DNA from: Zygnema cylindricum
Taxonomy: Eukaryota; Streptophyta; Zygnematophyceae; Zygnematales; Zygnemataceae
Direction of reading: 5' to 3'
Assembly: GCA_037447655.1 (NCBI GenBank)
Contig: JBBHKE010003027.1
Coordinates: 1-64,000 of the forward strand
Length of the DNA stretch: 64,000 nt
The stretch's first letter is position 1. Each line of letters begins with the position of its first letter. Position numbers and translations under genes: made by a program. Below are positions 57,845 to 64,000 of this stretch, in pieces. Under the pieces are notes generated by a model. The model did not search any database. It saw only the letters and a list, made by a program, of their open reading frames with translations, and was not told where the DNA came from.

Positions 57845-58840
57845 TGTTGAAATCACTAGATTTAGAGGAGATATTTTATAGGTCTTAATTGATTAAAATA
57901 AGCTAAAAGAAAAAGCGTAGGCAGCTTGCCTCCATCTTCTCTCTCTAGCCCTTATACTTGTTGTAGTCTTTGAAGGAGAGAGGGGGCGGTGGAGCCATGG
58001 CTGCCTCGGCTCTTTAGGCAGGGCTTAAGAGTGACCTAAGTCACTCTCAACAAAATGGTTGAGTCCGGCAAGACTCGAACCTCCAACAGGCAGAGCAAGG
58101 CGTAGCCGTCAACTCTTACCTGTCTGGTGTAGTAGTCCTTTAAAATACATTAGGTTTGATAACTATTTAAACACTAGCTAGATCATTAATTTGATTAACG
58201 GAATAAAAAATTGAGGACATAGAAACTAGTTGAGTTTTTAGTACGCACGAAATAAATGTACCGAACATTTGTTATTTTGAACGGCTATCATTAAATGCCG
58301 GTTTGGATCCAACGGCCCTCATCATCGTCAAGATCCTGGAATGACCGCCTTGGCGGTTTTTTGACGTGACATGACCTGTCAACATGTGTCAAAATATCAT
58401 TGAGAAGCGGGAATCCTAGGGAGTGCGAGGACAAATGTGTGAAGGAGATAGACGTCCACTCCATAGCCTTGTCGTACACAAGCCGTACAGAAAGTACATC
58501 GGCCCTAGTACCTTTTTGTAATGTACAATCTTTTGATTAGTTCGTACATCATTAGATAGGGGTTGTGAGAGGGGTTTAGGACTCAAAGAATTAAGGAGGT
58601 AGCCGCTTCTCTCCGAACAAGCTTGTATATATATTGGCATCTTTGCCACGTGATAACTAATCGCCTGGTTGGGCGTTTTGAGTGCTTCTTTTTGATGTGG
58701 ACTCAAGGGAGTCCAGACTGCATAGGGGTCAGTCACATTGTCTATTTGGGTAGCAGCTGTTCTAGTTGAAAGTGGGTTAGTGAAAAACTACGTAGAGGCT
58801 TCATGAATTTTGCAGTCCAAATGGGGGACACAGAATTGCA
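57845..58840 (+). repeat. 3' LTR of Copia-A
   Basis: 996 bp, follows the polypurine tract and ends CAGAATTGCA before CAAAG. It includes the 48-bp segment 58221-58268 missing from the 5' LTR. Confidence 0.93.
58052..58128 (-). promoter_or_regulatory. tRNA-like Pol III module in Copia-A 3' LTR
   Basis: - strand CAGACAGGTAAGAGTTGACGG, B box GGTTCGAGTCTTGCC (58081-58067) and then CAACCATTTT. The B box matches the consensus better than in the 5' LTR, and TTTT follows within 30 nt. Confidence 0.6.
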
Positions 58841-59897
58841 CAAAGCTCTCGAGAGAGACAAAGAGTAGGTTTGGTAGATTTACCAAGAAGATGTATTAGA
58901 CGAAACCAGAAATGATTTGTGGTACCTACCATCTGTCAAATCACTTACAGCCGGTAGCTTTATCTAATAGTCTATAACCATTGTTGAGATATGTAGGGTA
59001 AAATAGATATTGTTAAAAAGAGGTAATTAATAGTTCACTTCTGTAACTTATTTCCACTTTAAAGAGAGAGAGTGAGGATCAAAGGCACACCATGGCTACC
59101 GCAATATTTAGAAAATGGTAGATTTAGAAATAGAGGATATTTTACCAAAATGTTGCCTTGATCCAAAAACCAGGGTCTAGAGACCACTATGTAGCCGTAC
59201 GTCTTATCCACTAAGACGTTACCGAACGATACACGTGACGGGTTTCAAAGATATATAAATATTAACGCAACAGCTAATTATCACCAAACTAACGAAGAAG
59301 AACAATTCATGCATGAACGCGAATCTGAACTGTGTAAAATATGTTTTTATCGGACGACCGGCATTATAGCCGCCACGCGAAGTGAGCTTTTTGCGGCATA
59401 CGGAGATAGCGTCACGCGGTGCCACGTGGCACCATATTATTTGATACTGGAGTAGATGGGAGGAGGAACCATGGCTCCCGATTTGACAGGTGTAACTTTG
59501 TAGACCTTGTCGTACAATGGTCGTACAATAAGTACATCGCCCATTGCACCTTCTTGTACTATATAGTGTTCCTATTGGACTAGGGTTTAGTAGTAGGTAG
59601 TTGTGAGTAGGCAGACCAAGACTTAGTGATATTTAGGGACCTCTCTCTAAGAGAGCTTGTTACTATAAATGTCATCTTTGACCAGCCATAACTTACTGCT
59701 TAGGGGAGAAAATTCAGTGATTCTTTTTGCCTTTGACTCACGGGAGTCTTGTCCTCACAAGGGTGAGGGTGGTCAGAATATTTTTGTGCTTGGGCGGCGT
59801 TTATTCAGTGGGAAAGTGGAAGGGGAAAATATTATCCTAGAGGCTTTACATAGGCTGCTCATTCTGTGGGTCAATGGAGACCACATAATTTTAGGTT

Positions 59898-60900
59898 ATG
59901 GGCCCACCCTCTAAGGTGCCCATATTTGATGGATCAGACTTTTTGTATTGGGAAATGATGAAAGGGGGAGAACTATTTGAGAAGCATCTATAGGGCATAG
60001 TGTTTGGACAAATTCAATACCCACCTCCACCTGGGTTTGGAGGGACACGTTTTTTAAGCACCTATGTCACTACAATAGCCAGAACAGCTGCCACCATCAC
60101 CAAGGATGAAGATGAGGAAGGAGAGGAGATTATCATGGAAAGTGAAAAGGGAGAAGTTGCAACTTAAATACACCATTGTTGAAAGCGATACCGGCAGCAG
60201 CACCACCAGCAACGTTGACAAGGGTTCAGATCGACAGATCAGAGTATGAAACTACAAAGACAAGGTTGCTAAGCTCTTAATTCTTAAAGTGTAGCAAAGG
60301 GCATTGCCATTCCCCTTATGCATGTCAAATCTTTGTCTCAAATTGGATATCAATAGTTAACAAATATAAGAGTGGATCATTGCAGCAGCAACAGTTGGCA
60401 AAAAATAAGATCGCATCTTATACTTATAAGGGAGGAAGCATGAATAATTATTGCAATGATTTAGGAGCATTGTTTGGAGAGCTAAAGAGTGCAGGTAACT
60501 CAAGGTCTTAGAGACAAATAGTGAATACATTAATGATGAAACTACCTGAAGAGTATGAGAATATCTTTAACCGATTGCAGGACATAGGAGATAGCAATTG
60601 GAATTGGGATGATACAGTGGGAATGATTTTAGTGAAAAAAAACACGATAGAGCTTAGGAGACGGAGTCCAAGTGTTCAAGCATTGTCAAGCTGATTGGCG
60701 GAAGCGTGATGAGGAGAGAGGGAATGATCTTTATGAAAACTTTGGTGGAAGAGGACAAGGAGGTGGCAGATTTGATAGACAGGGGAGAGGAACTTCTCGA
60801 GGAGGATTATTTTACTTCTACAAGAAACCGAGCACTATATGGCAAATTGTGTCAAACTTGCAAATTTTCGACTGAAAGATGGACAAGGAACCTCAAAGGA
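59898..60900 (+). pseudogene. Copia-B gag, degenerate
   Basis: ATG at 59898, four bases after the LTR, gives MGPPSKVPIFDGSDFLYWE and then a stop at 59990-59992. Later fragments correspond to Copia-A gag ('KLPEEYENIFNRLQD' near 60540, 'MILVKKNTIELRRRSPS' near 60634). The zinc knuckle is lost: FYFYKKPSTIWQIV stands where Copia-A has CHFCKKPGHLIADC. Confidence 0.85.
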
Positions 60901-61049
60901 TGGAGGAAAAAAAAAGGCTTTCCTAACTCAAGTTCATGATGAGGAAGAGGACGAAGAAACCGAACAGGAAGCGGAGCTTCAGGAGCTTCTTCTTAATCCA
61001 AAAACCACTGAAAAGCATGTCGACATTCCACGGAGACAAAACTGTGCTT

Positions 61050-64000
61050 TCGGAGGTAAGAGGGATCCACCCGAGGATGGGTGGATCATACACTCAGAGG
61101 CCTCAATGCATATGCGCAAAGATAAGAGGTGGTTCACTAAACTGAGAAAGATCCCTAAAGGTGAAATAGACTACGGAGATGGTAGAGTTGAAACCACAAA
61201 TCTAGTTGGAACCGTTGACTTGAAGGTTCTAGTTGATGGAAAGGCCTCAATTGTAACATTTTCAGAAGTTATTTACATTCCACTGCTTAGCAAGAACCTA
61301 GCCTCAACAGCTGTACTAGATGAAAATGAGTTTGAAACAGGAACTAAGAAAGGAATCTTCACAGCAAGCTTTGATAAAGAGGTTTATTTCATAGCTGAGA
61401 AGGGCAGTCAAGGGATGTTCAAAATTGTTCTTTGCAATCAAAAGAGTGTTCTCTACTCGTGTGCAAGTGAGATGATGCTTTGCCACAAAAGGTTGGGGCA
61501 TGTGTATCTAGATAGATTAAAGAAAATAAAGAAAAAAAGAATAGTGGAGGGTATTACTTTTGAGGATGATGAGTCATTTGATGATTGTAGTGGATGTGCC
61601 CAAGGGAAGATTCATACACTTCCATTTCCAAAGGCTTCCAAAGGCAACCACATTTAGTAGAGAGAAAGTATTGGATCTAATTCACACTGATGTTTGGGGA
61701 CCAGCTAGGTATGCTTCACATGGGGGGAAGAGATGGATGTTAACCATCATAGATGATTGGTCTAGATACAGGAAGGTATACTTTCTCAGACATAAGTCAG
61801 AGGTATTAAGATATTTCAAAGATTTTAAAGTATGGAGTGAAAAACTATATGAAACCTCAAAAAAAGAGATAAGAAATGTTAATGGGAAAGAATACACCTC
61901 AAGGGAATTTGGAGGATATCTTAAAGAAGAAGGAATTCATCATGAGAAAACTGTTCCCTATAATCCGGAAGAAAATGGAGTAGCAGAAACAGTGAATAGA
62001 AATTTAGGAGATATGTCCAGAAGTATGTTAACTGATAAGAGGATAGAGTTGCACTTTTGGGCCGAGTCTACGAACTATGCTAATTTCATCAAAAATAGAG
62101 TCCTAACTTCAGCAAATAACAAGGAAATTTCGTATGAGAGGTGGACAGGAAGAAAGCCTGATTTGTCTAGTTTGAGGGTGTTCGCAAGTCAAGTCTACAG
62201 TTTGGATTCTGATAAACTAAATGTAAATTAGAGGGAAGAGGGAAACCAGGATATCTTGTAGGATATGATGAGAGCACAAAAGGATACCGAGTGTATGACT
62301 TGAAAAAGAGAGATATAATTTTGGTAAAACACATAGTGGTGATGAATGAAGAAAAGTCCATTGATCCATTCAAATATAATAAGGAAGTCAAATTCAGATT
62401 TGAAACGGATCGGTTTTCTGACTTTAACTTTGAAGAGAAGGAAGATGGAGAAAAAGAAAAATCTGCAGATCTACCAAAGGAGAAGGAGGAAAGGACAACA
62501 TCCGAGGCAACGCCACAATACAAAGTGGAAATCGATGAGGAACTTCATTAGACATCAAAATTGGAAGATAGGGAAGCTGAAAATATTCCTAAACGAAACC
62601 CAAGGATGCCTTCCATACCGGCGTCCAATTTTGAAGGGGGACGAAGAAGTAGTAAACGACTTCAAGAAAGACAAGTAAATAACCAAATCACAAAGATGTC
62701 TCACCCAGATGAACCTCAGACATACTTAGAGGCCATAAACACCCGAGAAAGTAGCCGGCGGATCACTGCTATAAATGAAGAAATGGCCTCTATCATAGAA
62801 GCCAATACATGGGAGTTGGTAAATTTTCCACTGGACCAAAAACCGATCAGATGTAAGTGGGTGTTTAAAATTAAATTAAACCCGGATAATACCGTTGAAA
62901 GGTACAAAGCTAGGTTAGTTGCAAAGGGGTATACTCAGAAAAAGGGGATAGACTATAAAGAAACCTTTGCACCTGTTGTCTAATTTCCTTCTGTTAGAAT
63001 CCTTTTAAGTTTAGCCGGAGCAGAAGATATGGAAATACACCACATGGATATTAAAACGGCCTTTTTGCACGGAGAGTTGGAAGAAGAAATTTATATAGGG
63101 CAACCAGAAGGATTCCTGGAAAGTGGGGAAGAAAGCAAGGTTTGCAAATTGATAAAATCACTATATGGGCTTAATCAAGCCCCGCGACAATGGAATATAA
63201 AACTGGATGAATTTTTGACCGGTTTGGGGAATATCAAAATTCGTTCAGATCACTCCATATATTTATTTGAGGATGAGAATGGAGTGATATTTATTGCTAT
63301 TTATGTAGATGATTTGTTGGTCTTAAGCAAGTCCTTAGATAAAATTAACAAACTAAAACAAGATCTTAGAAGCAATTTTTATATCAAAGATCTTGGCGAA
63401 GCAAAGTACATTTCGGGAATTCAGATGGAGAGAGATAGAGGGAATAGAATTATAAGACTCCCTCAAAAAGAAGCAATCGGTAATATGCTAAAAAAAATTA
63501 AGATGGAAAAAGCAAACGGATGTACTACTCCTATGGATTTGAAGAAAGTGTTTGAGGGAAGTGAAGAGAGAGGAATATTTATCAATTATTGATGAGATGG
63601 ATGAGATAGGAAGAAAATTTATGGAAAATATTCCTTATCGGCAAATTGTAGGCAGTTTAATTAATTTTATGAACTGTACCCATCCGAATATAGCTGCAGC
63701 TGTAGGTGTCCTTAGTGAAATCTAAATGAACGAAAAAAGAGAGAGTGGGAGGCTGCCAAAAGGGTGATGAGGTATCTGGTGGGGACAAGGGAATTATGGT
63801 TGCATTTGGGAGGGGAGCACACTGACATCACCACTTGGAGTGATGCCAGTTATGGAGATGTGCCTTTAAGGAGGTGTACGACTAGATATGTGTTGCAAGT
63901 TGGATCCGGTGCATGTTGTTGGAGTAGCAAGCAACAAAAAGTAGTTGCTCATTCCAATATGGAGGTTGGCTTCCTCTGCTGCCACCAAAGAATTAATGTG
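61050..64000 (+). pseudogene. Copia-B pol, degenerate, truncated by the window end
   Basis: Protease 'GWIIHSEASMHM' (catalytic Asp replaced by His), 'LGHVYLDRLKKIKKKRIVEG', 'DDCSGCAQGKIHTLPF', then a stop at 61655. Integrase 'LIHTDVWGPARY' with 'NVNGKEYTS' where the second catalytic Asp should be, and 'NPEENGVAETVNR'. Stop at 62229-62231. RT is better kept: 'CKWVFKIKLNP', 'HHMDIKTAFLHGELEEEIYI', 'YVDD' at 63302-63313, 'YIKDLGEAKYISGIQMERD'. RNase H (from about 63780: 'TWSDASYGDVPLRR', 'QKVVAHSNMEV') runs off the edge. Similar throughout to Copia-A pol. Confidence 0.92.

Larger units (their letters stand above)
52527..58840 (+). mobile_element. Copia-A, complete LTR retrotransposon, defective
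   Basis: 6314 bp, with LTRs 52527-53494 and 57845-58840, a polypurine tract GAAAATAAGGGGAG (57831-57844) and a perfect duplication CAAAG (52522-52526, 58841-58845). Order gag, protease, integrase, RT, RNase H defines Ty1/Copia. Multiple stops and frameshifts make it non-autonomous. It lies within the Copia-B 5' LTR and is therefore younger than that insertion. Confidence 0.95.
52385..59893 (+). mobile_element. 5' LTR of Copia-B, interrupted by Copia-A
   Basis: The LTR consists of 52385-52526 plus 58846-59893 (about 1190 bp after removing Copia-A and one CAAAG). It starts TGTTGATATTTGTGTATTTTC and ends CATAATTTTA, directly before GGTTATGGGCCC. It is collinear with the solo LTRs at 17442 and 40099. 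An antisense tRNA-like A box (TCTTAGTGGATAAGACG, 59211-59195) survives; its B box is degraded. The element's 3' LTR is beyond the window. Confidence 0.9.

Overview
The window is nuclear DNA of a land plant. The evidence is a granule-bound starch synthase (GBSS) gene with GT-AG introns and a plastid transit peptide, Ty1/Copia, Ty3/Gypsy and LINE relics, and no operon-like packing. I cannot fix the lineage from sequence alone. Two 10-N scaffold gaps (32923-32932, 48806-48815) show a draft assembly.

Genes. The one complete gene is GBSS (+ strand, coding 8009-14683, 13 coding exons, 618 residues). It has a probable leader intron, a TATA box near 7838 and an AATAAA at 14810. At the left edge two exons of another gene run off the window on the - strand; their residues suggest a polysaccharide pyruvyl transferase-like protein (tentative). 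Everything else I can recognise is repeat-derived.

Layout. 0-7 kb: left-edge gene, small TA-flanked inverted-repeat elements (called MITE-S, about 205-215 bp, and MITE-L, about 450-550 bp), a decayed Gypsy element on the - strand and a 5'-truncated LINE. 7-15 kb: GBSS. 15.5-18.8 kb: a LINE reverse transcriptase relic cut by an LTR. 18.8-45 kb: a mosaic of three large repeat blocks, Q, R and P, in the order Q'-R'-P'-(LTR, gap)-P-Q-R-P''. Their copies differ by clean insertions (two solo LTRs and several MITEs), which gives a relative chronology. 45-52.4 kb: two solo LTRs of one family. One contains a hAT-like element with a perfect 8-bp target duplication, and that element contains a MITE-L. 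52.4-64 kb: a Copia element (Copia-A) with both LTRs and a perfect CAAAG duplication lies inside the 5' LTR of a second Copia (Copia-B) that runs off the right edge. Both are broken by stops and frameshifts.

Most notable signals: (1) the Copia LTRs carry antisense tRNA-like Pol III modules with A box, B box and T-run in the right order; (2) the Q-R-P blocks; (3) marked enrichment of GTAC in the repeat DNA, absent from the GBSS gene; (4) a TA-target MITE family with paired empty and filled sites and MITE-in-MITE nesting.
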